A stretch of DNA of 64,000 nt. It comes from Lasiodiplodia sp. COLG20. Taxonomy: Eukaryota; Ascomycota; Dothideomycetes; Botryosphaeriales; Botryosphaeriaceae. The stretch lies in contig VNWV01000008.1 in assembly GCA_009801085.1 (NCBI GenBank), forward strand, positions 1,612,001 to 1,676,000, read 5' to 3'. Under the pieces are notes generated by a model, which worked only from the letters and a program-made list of their open reading frames with translations, ran no database searches and was not told the DNA's origin. Of the stretch, positions 1 through 11,872 are shown in pieces. Position 1 is the stretch's first letter. Each line of letters starts with the position of its first letter. The translations under genes were made by a program, and so were the position numbers.

Positions 1-6
1 GCTTAC

Positions 7-29
7 AGCGACACCACGAAAGTCGGCAT
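7..29 (-). CDS. possible first exon of a gene running off the left edge
   Basis: On the minus strand an ATG at 29 opens a frame reading MPTFVVS plus two bases, followed at positions 6-1 by GTAAGC, a good fungal splice donor. The exon would be only 23 nt and the rest lies outside the window. An ATG close to a strong donor can occur by chance. No family can be assigned from seven residues. I see no alternative coding explanation for these bases. Confidence 0.2.
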
Positions 30-3000
30 TGTGGATGCGGACGGGCAACTCTGGCCCAGGTGACAGTTGAGGAAGAAAGCGGCGGATCAGGTGTTGAAGG
101 CGAGAGGTCAGGCGAGGAAGAAGGCGGTTGAGCAGCGGGTGGGGCGGGAGGGAAAAGGCAATTGAAGAGGCCGGGGTGGAGGCGGTTGGCAGGGTGAGCG
201 GGCAGGTCGAGCAGAAGGATGGAATCCAGCAAGCAAGAAAGAGCGCGGCGTCGTTGCTTCTCACTTTCGTCACGGGTGGCCCGAGCGAGGCCAACCTAAA
301 AACAACGTTTGGGGGTGGCAGGGGTGTGGCGCGCCGGTGCTACCTGCAGTCGAGGCCTCGTCGCAGCCCGCGGCAGCCCTGACGCGGCGCGGCATCAACA
401 TGACGCAGTGCGTCGCACGCGGCGTGAGACGGCCGGTGGGCGAGAGACGGCAAGGCTCCGATTCCAGATCGCCAGGCACGCCTGCGTGCCGGGCTCCCGC
501 ATCCCGATGCCACTTTCCCATGCCATGCTGCCCGCCGCCCGCAATTTTCGCATCCTTGGAGGCATGCGATTCCCGCCAGCGTGACACGTCTGTCGCGGCG
601 CCCACGTGCGTCGGTGCGCCTCTGCTTTCCGCGCGCTTCTGTCCCGCACCGCAGCCGACCTTTCGAGAAGCTTCATGTCCGAGCACACGTGGAGAGTCGG
701 CGCATTTCTGGCTGCATCCGGCATCGCATCGACGATGGAAACTGTCTTTCTTTCGGGCGTGGCGAAGAAAAGCAGGACCTCTGTCGTTTGCTGCATTGCG
801 TCAGAGCAAGGGCACCGCTTCCTCAGATGTCAACCGTCCATCGAAGGGCAGCAGTCATCTGGCCACGCTGTGCGCTGCCACCTGTCAGGCCCCTGCCAAA
901 CGCCCCCTCGCCACTTGTGACGTTCCAGCAAGCAGTGAGAGTTGAACGGCTTTTATTGTGAACCAACGAGCCGGATCATTACCGGCGAAGTCGACTGGAG
1001 CACTATGGACTCGGAACCCCTGGAGGAATGTGTTTCAGAACAGCACGCTGTTGGCGCTACGTTCCGATAATTGGTAGGGCCCACTGCCTGCATCGCCCCT
1101 CGGGACAGGCCATTACGGAGGCACCGCGCGGGCCCCATCCTACTACTGTGACCACACCGGGTATTTACAGCCTTATTCGCATTCGAAAAGTTGTGACGAG
1201 GCAAGATCCATCCCGGTTTGCCCACGCGACGGCTTCGTGGAACGGGGCGTCACCCTCCGCGTGAAACAAGGCCGTTCGCCCAAATGTGTTCTTTTGTCAA
1301 AATCGGCCTAGAGTCCTCGATTGGCTGACGAAAGTAACCTTTGTATACGCAATTCTCGACAGTGTCATCTCGCAGTAGTCTGGGTCACAAAGGCCCCCCT
1401 CAGCTCAGTCATCCGGGCATTCCGTCCAAGGCAGAGGCGTACGGAACCACCAGTCGTAATGCTGGACGGAATTACACCATGTAACACACATAACACAGCG
1501 AGATCCTGTTTTTTTTTTTTTTTCGCCAAATCCTTGCGCCCTGCCTCACCAACCTACAATACCAAGCTGCGCCACGCTGACATATTGGCCAGAATTACTA
1601 CGGTTACTCAACTGACATCACAAGAAGCTCCAAATACCCAGCCAGCTGAAGCAACTGGGACGCTCCAGTTGGATTCCCCTTCCTGGGTCCTCCTTCTGCC
1701 ACCATCAAGTCGGACAGCGTAACATCTCGGCCAACCCGCCAACTTCCACGTGCTCGTACCTGGTTTGTTGGTCGCACCAATGTGTATATATTTAGTTTCG
1801 TATGACCTACGTAATCCTCGATCGAACAATCTTCATCAGATGACCCTCTCCCTCGCAACTTGATCAACCAAAATTAAGATATCTTTCAGTCAAGGGCCAA
1901 CGCCAAATATCGGCAATAGGTGGCACCAGTTGATCATTCAGGCACCCATCGGACACGATAAATAAAGGCGACGCCATCACTACTCAGACCCAGCCGTAGC
2001 GTCATCCGAGCACCATTAACACCACCACCATGACTATTACCAATACTCCGTCCATTGGCTTCCCTCTCCTCCAACTTCGGCAACAACCGCTCTTGTTTCC
2101 GACGTCCTGCGCTTTCCTTTCCCGGTACTTTCCCTTCTCATCATCCGTCGCAATGCAAAATCGGCCGCAAGAATTCCCGCAGGACATCCTTCCCAGCGAC
2201 TTCCCTCCGTGCTATTAGCAAGGAGACGCGCGAGTACGGAAAGCCACCAAATCATCATATGCATACACACACACCCAATCTCATAGCGCACCGCGAACCT
2301 TCGTGTTCTATCACGTTACTATGCCGCCCGTCGTCAGCAACTTCTATTCGAATCCCTGAACGAATTATTTCTTGGATCTGCGTCTTTCAGCTGGCCGGGG
2401 TGGGTGCTGGGTACGTGTTGCGGCAAGGATCTATCCGTCGCCTCCGCGATCTCCTGCACTTATTTCGGCATCTATGCCGAGACATCGCTCTATCCGTAAT
2501 ACCTACGGAACAACTATCGGAGGAAAAACACAACGTGCATGGAAAGGCGACCAGAGCGACACGAGAAATCTACGGAAGGGCCATCATGTTGATCGTATTT
2601 CGCAACCTATTCCCGCGTCACACGTCCATGAGCTGGTGTCACCCTGTGGCCCCAACTCGTTAAGATCAAAGGCACATCGCATGTACATATATTATCCACA
2701 TCCGGAACACGTAATTAACTTTCTCCAATAGCTGCCACATGATGTCCAAAAATCAAAGGGCTCAGCAAAACTCTTTACGTCTCCCTCCAGATGTAGTCCT
2801 CGTTACTCTGAACGCCAAATGAAATAGACAAAACCCCCTGCTCCAGATACCCGTCTGTAGTGGATACAAGAATAGAAACTTAAACCCCCATCAATCTGCA
2901 TTTGAGATAGTTACCATATCTTCGTCGTATGCGTACGTGCCTGTGCATCTCTCATGCATGCTCGTATGCGTAGTGAATATGATCGTTGAAAGAGCGCTAT

Positions 3001-3279
3001 CTGTTTGCTCCGACCTTGCAGGCATCCGAAGACAAAGCCAAAAGGAGGATGCTTTAGCGAACAAGGTATGGAGCGGTCGATGGCTGCGTCGAGGGCATTG
3101 TCGTGACCTGGGGAAAGTAATAAAAAGATAGGGAAAGGGACTACCAATCTGAGAATGAAATGTGAATAGAATCAGATGGTAGAGAAATATATGTGACTCC
3201 CGAGAGCGCTTGCTCTCAAGGGTAGAAAGCAGGGGACATCAGTCCCATGAGCATGAACAAGGCAGGTTAAGCATCCAGC
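30..3279. other. 3.2 kb without a convincing gene
   Basis: The ORFs here overlap on both strands without protein-like composition or recognisable motifs. The stretch holds a T15 tract (1509-1523), a TATA-like run around 1784-1792 and a promoter-like arrangement at about 1955-2030: an AT-rich ATAAATAAAG box followed by a leader and an ATG in CACCATGAC context at 2030. That ATG opens only 62 codons with no known motif, so I do not call a gene. The right end is the 3' flank of the next minus-strand gene. Confidence 0.6.
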
Positions 3280-6200
3280 TCAGACTGCCCTCGAACTCGT
3301 CAGCACGGGCACATCCCCGAGCTCGACCCCGTATTTCCGGGAAAAGTAGTCATTTTCCCGCGGGTCCGCCGTGTAGCTAGTCTTCGTACTCATTGGTATC
3401 GAAGACTTTGGTGGCACAGCCGGCGATTCTTCCCTTTCTTCATTCTCCTCCGCAACGCTTTCTACGCTCATCTTTCCGTCCGCCTGGTGCGCGTCCTTCC
3501 TGTTCAGGGTGCTATAGTAGCGTTGGATGCTAGAGCGTTTTTTGGTGCGCGCAGAAGCGGAGTTAGCGGCGAAGGGGTTGGGAAGTTGCTTGACCGGACT
3601 GGAAATCTCTTGGGGAACCGGAGACCATGCAGGAGAGATACTGGGAGACGCGCGGGTCGAGGAATTGGCAGATGAGGACTGAGAATAGGAGTGCATAGCC
3701 TGCTGGCTTTGGCTACGGGCGTGCTGGTGGTGGTTTGCAGCTGGTCGCTGAAGGAGCTGCGTGCGGTTCCGGTGTTGGACGCTCATGCTGCGGCCGTGCA
3801 TCGATTTTGCGCCTTGGGCCTGCTCGTGGCCCAGAGTCTGGTTTCCAAATGCCTCACGCCGCTCGCGCCAGAAGTTAGATGTCTGCTCCCAGCCGTGTGT
3901 CTGGATGCGTAGTGAAGACGGGAGCTCGCGTTGCCGTTTCTCCTTTGCCTCGTTTTCTGTGCGCGCATCGACAATCGCGAGACCATCCTCCAGGTCCACC
4001 ACCATCTTTTCCTCTGCAGAGCAAGGTCTAGCATCACCAACGATCGAAATTGGCTTGTCTGTGTGCCTGCGCTCCAGTGGCGCCTTGCACATTTCGTTCT
4101 CAAGACCTTCTTCGCCTTCGACGGGAATCTTCTCTTCGCGAACATCGAAGGTAGCGGCCCTCGTTAGCCGTGGCTGAGATTGAGAGAAAGACTTGGTCAA
4201 CAGACCCCGGCGGTAGGGTCTGTACGTAGGCCTGTCGGTGGGTTTGTGCGGTTCTGCTGGGAGCGGCTTGTTGTCGAGCTCGGTTGTACTGCTATTTCCA
4301 CTATCGTAACCGGCCGACGAAGCCTTGGGAACCATGCTTTGCGGACGAGAAAAGTTGGGAATTGGGGAGACAGAGGACGGCAGTTGAGTTTCCTGCAGCT
4401 GCTTCTGCTGTTCCTGGTGCTGCTGGTCATGGTAACTAGCAGGGCGAGTACGAGGCTTGCTGCTCTCGGAAGAGGCTTCGTCCTGCTTCTTATCCTCATC
4501 CTCGCTCCGCTTTTTCTGCTGACGCTTCTCTTTCTGTTCAGCCCGGTACTTGCTACGAATGCGCGCGTATTCAGATGCTGTTGCATCGTCCATGTTCTGG
4601 CCGCTCTTGGAGGGCTTGACCAGAGCGGTGCTGAGGTGGTGCGGCTGTATAGCCGAGGACCCAGATATATGTGGCTTGACTGGCAGTGACGATAGCGCAA
4701 TGTCGTAGGGCGAGCCGCCAAGCGAGTGTGTAACAGAGCCAAAGTCAGAAACCGTGGCGACACCACTAGAATCACCCGGCTCCTGAAAGCCAGTTCTTGC
4801 AGATGAATCAAGAGCAGGTTTCGTCCCCTCCTCATCCGCGTCTTCAGGGGCAGTCGAAGTATTCTTGGACTTGCGGCGAAAGCTGAAGACCTGCTTCAGT
4901 GGGGAGGGTGAACTCACGCGTTTGGATGACCGTTTCTGCTTGCTGTTCTGCTTTGGCAACGAGGAGAGAGTGTCTCCCGCGTCTTCAGTAGGTGCTGGTG
5001 ACGGAAAGCGGATGGAGTCAGCAGGTTGCTCCACCGGACCGGTCTGCGAGACACAGGTGTGCTCCAAGTGGCCAACCCCGGGGGAATCCTCTATCCTCTT
5101 GGAGTAGCCGACAGCAACATCCTCAGGGACATTCGGAATGCTGCCCGTTTCAATGGGCTTAATGCTTTGCACGGTTGGTTGCGTGTTCGTCGATTTGCGC
5201 TTCTGCAGCCTTTTCCGGGTTGATTGCGACGCCGTCTTTTCGGTAGAAGTTTGCTCCATGGCCGAATCGTGGCGTTGGGGCATCTGTGGTCCTGGGGTCG
5301 GTTCTTTAGTGCCACTGTCGCTGGGAATGCTGGGAGTCGGCGACGGAGATGTAGAAGTCAAATCTCGCAAAGACATCCGTTTCCACGACTTGGATCGTCT
5401 GAGAGACCTCCTCCAGCTAGACTTGGTGTCGGCATCCGTCTCTGCTTTTGACTCGACCTTCGGCTCAGCTTCTGTCTTCTGTTCCGGGTTCTCCATTTTT
5501 TTCCTCTGAGGAGACGCAGCCAGCATCACATTGATTGTGTAGAGGCTACGCCCGTCTGCAGCGTCCGCGGGTTCATCAAGAGCCTGGTCATTTTGTCGCC
5601 CAACAGGAGTAGACGGCACTGTTGTAGTGGCCTCATCGCTACAGACAGAGTGAGCCATGGAACTGCCAGCTTGCGATTGTGAAAATTGCATGGCTTTGAG
5701 GCTAGTGCCTGACGAATATCCCGAGTCGGAGTGAAGGGCCTGAGCAGGTCGCTGCAGCCTGATTTGCGGAGCGCTTTGATCGTAGCCCTGGTTGGGCAGC
5801 CGCTCACTCGGCGTCAGGCTGGCGGCTACACTTCCATCGAGGATTCGCAAGGCTTCTGCCCTGAACTTCTCGGTATCGGTCTGGTCGTGATAGCCGTCGT
5901 CGATACTCTCAGGGGGCCTTGGCGATGGTGTGGCACGGCTGAAAGGGCTTTGTCCATACGGCGAGGCTTGCAGTTCGGCAATGTAGTCATCTGCAGAGAG
6001 CTTCGGCACCTTCTGAGCATCGGGGCCCGGGGTGGATGGGCGCTGGAGCATCAACTCGCTGGGCACTCGCGACCTTCTCGATCGTCTCGGGATCTCAGTC
6101 GACTGGGCATCGAGCTCCGCATACGCAGAAGAAGGGCCAACCGTTTCGGACCGGCGAAGCGGGCCGCGAATGTTGGCAGAATCCCCTGGATTGGCTGGAG

Positions 6201-7058
6201 GGCCGCAGGCCATGGCAAAATACTCTTCCTGGTGAAGCTCTGGCAGGGAGGTTCTGCGGTCGAGATGGCGTGAGATGATGCTTGGAGCAGGAGACGGGGC
6301 GCCGTTGGTGATCATGAGGGTGCCTATCTTGTTTGTCAAGGTGGCATAGTCCATTTCCCCGGGGGTTTGGGCGCGGTGGTCCGAGTGATGGTCCTGCGGG
6401 GGGTCCAGGCAAGCGGTGCGGGCCAGAGCGGACGGGCCGGGCTGCTCCAAGCTCCCGAGTGGAGTCTCGTCGTCTCTTCTGCGCAAGACATCGGCGGGGT
6501 TGCGAGTAGCGAGGCCGGGCACGGCCATTGACCTGCGGCGGGCGAGCTTTGGAGGGGCCGCAGGCGGCTCATCCTTGGTGGGGAGGAGGGCCTTGTCTGC
6601 AATTGGAAGCAGATTAGCACTTGCTGGCGCGGAGAGCGGATGGACATACGCAAGGCCACGAGCTGGTCGGGCGTGGCGCTCTTCTTCAGCTCCTGCAGAA
6701 TGGCAATGGCGGCGTCGACGTCGACGGTCCGCTCGTTCATGGCGGGAGCGGGGTCGGGAGGATTGGAGCCGGGTTGAGACAGGAGAGTCAGACGGTCGGC
6801 GTTGTCGGCGGGAATTGCGTCGTCATCGGCGTCCTGCTCGTGGGGACCGAAAAGCTGCATGCGGATCTGCTGACGGGCGTCCTGCTTGGAGCGGAAGGAG
6901 CCGGCAGAAGTCCACACAACGTCGTCGGCGTCGAAGCTGGAGAGGGCTGACTGAGGGCCGAGCTGGGGCGAGGGCGAGGGGTTATAGGTGCGGGGCTTGG
7001 TGAGCCGGTGGGCGTCGCGTGGAGCAGCAGCGCGCTCGGCTGAGGCTGCGTTGCCCAT
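3280..7058 (-). CDS. large disordered protein with an N-myristoylation-type start, function unknown
   Basis: Two exons, 6650-7058 and 3280-6596, joined by a 53-nt intron (donor GTATGT, branch GCTAATC, acceptor TTGCAG), give 1241 aa. The start at 7058 is preferred over an upstream in-frame ATG because it yields MGNAASAE, a classical N-myristoylation context (Gly2, Ser6), which suggests membrane anchoring. The rest is low-complexity: Ser, Pro, Gln, Lys and Glu-rich stretches, many basic RxxS-like sites and a Lys/Arg/Glu-rich segment (RIRSKYRAEQKEKRQQKKR) that may form a helix. Short ordered-looking islands occur near residues 120-135 (ILQELKKSATPDQLVAL region) and at the C-terminus (ENDYFSRKYGVELGDVPVL). 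I do not recognise a family. It could be a cortical or plasma-membrane scaffold, but that is inference from the lipidation motif alone. Confidence 0.75.
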
Positions 7059-9660
7059 GGCGATGGCTGGCGAGTGGCGGGGGTGATTCAAGCTCGCGAC
7101 TGCATATACCATGACACGAGCAGGTCGATCGGAGCGGCGCACGAGCACCAGCGCTCAGTCAACGCAAGCCATGGCGCCGCAGGTCGTGGGCGTCGGCGGG
7201 AGCGAGGGGCGGAGAAAGGGCAGGCTGGGCGGGGAGAGCGTCTTCTTCATCAATCTTGGTTGCAGAGGCCCACCGTCCAAACACCATCCGTGCGCCCGTG
7301 CAATCGCCTATGTAGCGTCGATCAAGCCTGCTGGCTGCAGCCCGCGCCACCTGCGAAACCAGCGCCGGCCCTTGCGCGCAGAATCTTGGTTGCTGTTTCA
7401 CGAGCGGTGGCCTGCACCCAGTCAAGCAGGACACCGCCATCTGCACGCGCGAGTCGTCTGCCTGTGGCGGAGTTGGTTCCTGTTCTAGCCACATCCACTT
7501 CGCCACGGCACCAGAACCGCGTCCATGTCAGCTTCCCCGCGTCCTTCTGCATCCGGACCCATGGTTCTTGTCAATTGGCCTCCAGCCTCCTGGCAGTTCA
7601 GAAGATTGGCCGCGCGCCGATCGGCCGAAGATCGGGAAGGGCGAGGCTGATCTGGAGAGCCGTGCTGCCGGATGCCGACGGTTGTCTTTTCGCGAACAGC
7701 TGCTCGGCAATGACGACATTTGCGCGGTGGGCCTGACGCGCGGTGTCGCTGACATCTGTCGACGGGCCGGAAGAAAAGGAAAAAAAAGCGTCCGAGCGCC
7801 CGTGTCCGCTCACCGTCGTATGAATGCTTCCAGAACGTTTCGCACGTGGTCCAACGCCCTGGGGTGGGAGCGGTCCGTTCGGCCACGGCAAGAGCCGGCC
7901 AAGGAGCTCTTTTGCGCCCTCTCCAAATTTGGCCGTCGACGTGGCCAGAGTGGGTTGAAGACCGCCGGCGACCTCGTAGTCATCATTGGTCTGCGGCCCT
8001 TGCAACGCACTGACGCTCGCGAAACGGTCGGCCTAGGGAGTGTGAACCCATGCGTGTCCATGAATCCTCATTTTTCTCGCCCGCCCAACCTCTTGCGCAC
8101 CGGGCTTATGTCTGCCGTGTGGAATGGAGAATTTCCTTTTTCGGTTCGTGTGCTTGCGAACGAGCCCTATAGGCAGCAAGAGAAGTGGTGATCGCAAGAC
8201 GCCGCGATCGGTCGGCCTGATAGGCTCCTGATCGGTCGATTTGGCAGCGGTAAACTGCAACATCATGTCGCGCCATTCCTCAGCCTTGCTACGCCACTGG
8301 AAGCAGCAATGCATCCAGCAGTCTCCCGCGCCTCTTTCTTTTTTTTTTTTTTTTTAGCGAGTCATTCAATCCTCAACTGCAGACCCCAGCAAGCGACATG
8401 CCTTAATATCTTTCCAAACAAGCCTCGCCTCTACCGAAATTTGTCTGTTCCCTTCATCACACTTTCACAGTACCATGCGCTGTCAATTTCGTCATATTAT
8501 CAACGTGCTTTCGGGTGTATAGCAGAGGGAATTCAGGGGTTCATTTCACCCAGTCCCGATGCCTACGCGCTCACCGGTCGGAACTGGATTCGCACCACCC
8601 TCTGCGCACGAAGGAGAGCTTGATTGAATGAGATTTTCGCTATAGTTAGTGCTGACGATTGATCTGTCGTTGAAGGATGATACGTTTTTACGCTGCCATC
8701 ATTTCGACCATCAAACAGCAGCAAAAAGATTTGGGGCGTATCTACTTACGCTCGGTAGGTCCTGTTTGAACTTAATGTCTGCTCCGCGTGCACAGGAAAA
8801 CACGGCATAAGCTGTCAAATCCATTCCGAATCAGTCGGAAACGAGGCATCAATAAATGAAAGCGCCAACCTTGGAATCCCTTTTCACTAGTCAAGAAGCT
8901 GGTGGATTGCGTATGGAGCCTAATACGAAGTGCGAGTGAAGTGACACACACACTTGACAGACCTAACCATAGCGTCGATACGGGAAAGGTGCTGTGGCCA
9001 GGGGAAGTCAGCACATAGGCAAAAGTATCCTGCGTGGTAAGCCCTGGCGCAGTCGGCGTAGACATCAATTTAGAGGTTGGCTCCATTTTACATTTCCCCG
9101 ATGTTCATTTTTATTCGGCGCAAGGGCCTTGTTCTTGAGCAGGTTTGACGGACTGAGTATTAAAATGCAGCAGAATAAAACAATACCGCGAGGGACGCTG
9201 CGTTTGTTGTCATTCCTACGCGCTACTTCGCAAAGACGTCATACATGGATGAGTAGCGCAGTCACACCCCGAGTCCCTCGCAAGCGCCGCCGGCTCAAAG
9301 AACGATGGCGGCGCGCGCGTGGAGACCGTTGCAGCCTCGCCCAAGGAACCCGATTGATCAATGGCGTGCATCACAGCTCGGCGGGACGCAGGGCGGCGAT
9401 GATGCGTGCAGCGTCAGGCCGCAGGGGATCCCTGCTAGAGGCGCGCCGCGCGGAGAAACGGTGGCGCCGCGCGTAGGGCTGGACCTCTTGGACATGTGTC
9501 GCAACTCGCAAATGATGATGTTCGCATCCTCATCTTGACTTCCGCCCGCCCTGCTCCCATCTGCGTCGCCCGCCCGCGTCGTTCGTCCTGCATGCGCCAC
9601 TCCACCCGCGCAAGAGTCCAAGCCGGCGCGGTGTAATCGGAGGAGAGACGAGCAGCAGCC
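7059..9660. other. 2.6 kb between divergent genes, no convincing gene
   Basis: This is the upstream region of both the myristoylated protein (minus) and Erd1 (plus). The left 1.2 kb is GC-rich with long overlapping open frames on both strands, typical of GC-driven chance ORFs. A T17 tract lies at 8339-8355. The several frames of 100-220 codons show no domain, signal peptide or conserved-looking motif. Confidence 0.6.
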
Positions 9661-11084
9661 ATGGACGGAGATCCGCACGTCGAGCCGGAGCTGGACTCCT
9701 TTACGCGCTGGCTTCCTCTGCCCTACCGCGTGGCCATGATCATAGTACTGGGTTGGTTGTGAGCGCTAGCAACGCTTCGTGGAAATCTGTCTTTACTCAC
9801 TCGTTCGGCAGGTGTCTGGGCATGGGGCGCCAATCTCCACTACCTCTACCTCATCCGCATTGTACGTTGCGGACCCCCAACGTGCAGAATCCCTCGCTGA
9901 CGACGGCTGTGTACAGGACGTCCCGTCCTTGATCAAATACCCCGGCCGCCCATCCGCCACACACCCTCCCCACCATCTGTCCACCTATCGCCTAGCCACA
10001 CTGCTCACGATCCCGCTGGCCGTCTCCCTGCTTCTCTTCTGGACCATCACACATGGAGATCCTGCCCGCGTCGTGGATTGGGAGGTCCTTCCGAACCTCT
10101 ATCTGGTCGTCATGGTGCTCTGCGTCGTGTTGCCCTGGCATTCGCTTTCGCGCTCAGGCCGGTTCCGCTTCATGGCAACCCTCAAGCGCATCAGCATTGG
10201 CGGCATTGCCGACGCGCAGGACGGCAGATTCGGCGACATCCTGATGGCCGATGCTCTGACATCGTATGCCAAAGTCCTCGGCGACCTCTTCGTCACGCTC
10301 TGTATGATGTTCTCGTCCACGCGACACTCGACCGGCAAGCCCGAGCGTGGCTGCGGCGGCGCCTTCTGGGTGCCGTTCATCATCAGCATCCCCAGCTTGA
10401 TCCGGCTGCGGCAGTGTCTGATTGAGTACTTGCGCGTGCGCCGCAGCAATGCGCGCAGCGGCACCATTGGAGCGCACGGCTGGGGCGGCCAGCACCTTGC
10501 CAACGCGCTCAAGTATTCTAGCGCCTTCCCCGTCATCGTGCTCAGCGCCCTGCAGCGCGGCTATGACCCTGCATCCTTTGGCATGTCCGAGGCCGGCCTC
10601 TTTCGCCTCTGGCTTGCAGCCGTTCTGGCGAACTCGTTTTATTCATTCTATTGGGACGTCGCAAAGGATTGGGACCTCACACTGTTCTCTTCTGAACGAA
10701 GCAACCCCGAGCATCCCTGGGGACTGCGCCGCTACCGCTGGATCCATGCCAAGGAGATGTATTACACGGCCATCATCGTAGACTTCTTCCTTAGGTGCAC
10801 CTGGAGTATCAAACTCAGCCCGCATCTCGATCATTTCAACGATCTGGAAGGTGGCATTTTTATGATGCAATTTTTGGAGGTATTTAGGAGATGGATCTGG
10901 ATCTTTTTCAGAGTGGAGACAGAGTGGAGTAAGTCCAAAGAAGAAGAAAAAAAGGTGCCTGATCGCTGGGTTTGATTGCTAACGTGGAGTATCAGCTCGG
11001 AATAATCGTGGCCCAGCCCCTGATGATATCCTTCTCGGTGATTTCCACCATCAAAATGGCCATAAGTTCGACGACGAAGACTAA
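9661..11084 (+). CDS. erd1: EXS-domain protein, Erd1-like
   Basis: Four exons (9661-9751, 9812-9861, 9917-10928, 10996-11084) encode 413 aa. Erd1 is a multi-spanning Golgi membrane protein of the EXS family, implicated in ER-protein retention, phosphate recycling and retention of glycosyltransferases. Evidence: the N-terminus runs LPLPYRVAMIIVLG then VWAWGANLHYLYLIRIDVP, the usual start of fungal Erd1. Several hydrophobic spans follow. EXS-type motifs include the RFRF stretch, FWDVAKDWDLTL-like YWDVAKDWDLTLF and a C-terminal FRRWIWIFFRVETEW. Intron 1 has an atypical GTTGGT donor; a nearby GTGAGC would break the frame. The last exon adds a short acidic tail (KFDDED). Length is close to yeast Erd1 (about 360 aa). 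It converges on the next gene. Confidence 0.88.
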
Positions 11085-11872
11085 TGCTCAAGTAACATCT
11101 ATCTTAATTTGTCCTTGTACACGAGGGTACAAAATATCGCGTCTACTGGTCAGGCGCATGTATTCGTCTTTTAGTTGGAGGCTGTTGTGATACCAAACAG
11201 CAAGAATAACGAATACTTCACCCACTCAGCTGGTGCCGCAATGAGTTACGAACATCCACTCCCCCCCAATCCGTCTTCAAGAACGTATCAGCCGTCGAAA
11301 CGAATCTGCAGGGATGGATGTGAATTAAGCAACACAAGACTGCCCAATGCGAGTATCAACTACTCATTATGCGCCTTTTCAACGGCAATCGGGCCAAACA
11401 CAACCCTGGCGAATATCATGTCCACATGTAGATATAGCTTCGTGGATATGCTATTGCAATTCCACACCGTCGGCTAAGCCTAAATAGAGGGGGAAGGATA
11501 TAAAACCATTTCCCTGAAACCCGCAATGCCCGCATAACTCCCTTGTCCCAGAAGATATCGCAAAAGAAAAAAAAAAAAAAGGGTGAAGAAGTGAGCGCAG
11601 TCATCTCAGCTCTTAAAAGACTGAGACGGCACACTATTTGTACCGCACCTAAATGAAGCACGCATTCTGCTCCACGACGCTGGCCGTCTCGACGGACAGC
11701 AGGCTTCGCTCCCAATCTCTTCCTGCTTCAGGGTATCCAGATCCATTATCCCCAGATCTTCGCCTTCGTCCCCTCAGTGCCTCAACGATCTTTTCCCCCC
11801 CACCTTTCCTGTCGATGCGCTTGGTAACGAGTGTTCATTTTCCGACATATCAAAACTCTACTTCGCCGTAGT
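11085..11872. other. intergenic between convergent 3' ends
   Basis: This stretch lies between the stops of Erd1 (plus) and the RAMP4-like gene (minus). It contains an A14 tract at 11567-11580 and AT-rich sequence consistent with 3' UTRs and polyadenylation signals. No coding frame of interest was seen. Confidence 0.6.

Noticed and set aside
2335..2360. tRNA-like B-box (TTCGAATCC)
   Set aside because: No A-box or cloverleaf arms fit around it.
2055..2663. 202-codon plus-strand frame
   Set aside because: Composition is not protein-like and no family, signal or intron pattern supports it. The nearby promoter-like start uses another frame.
7074..8191. Overlapping plus and minus frames of 130-220 codons
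   Set aside because: GC-rich upstream sequence gives long chance frames on both strands. None has motifs, a signal peptide or consistent intron signals.
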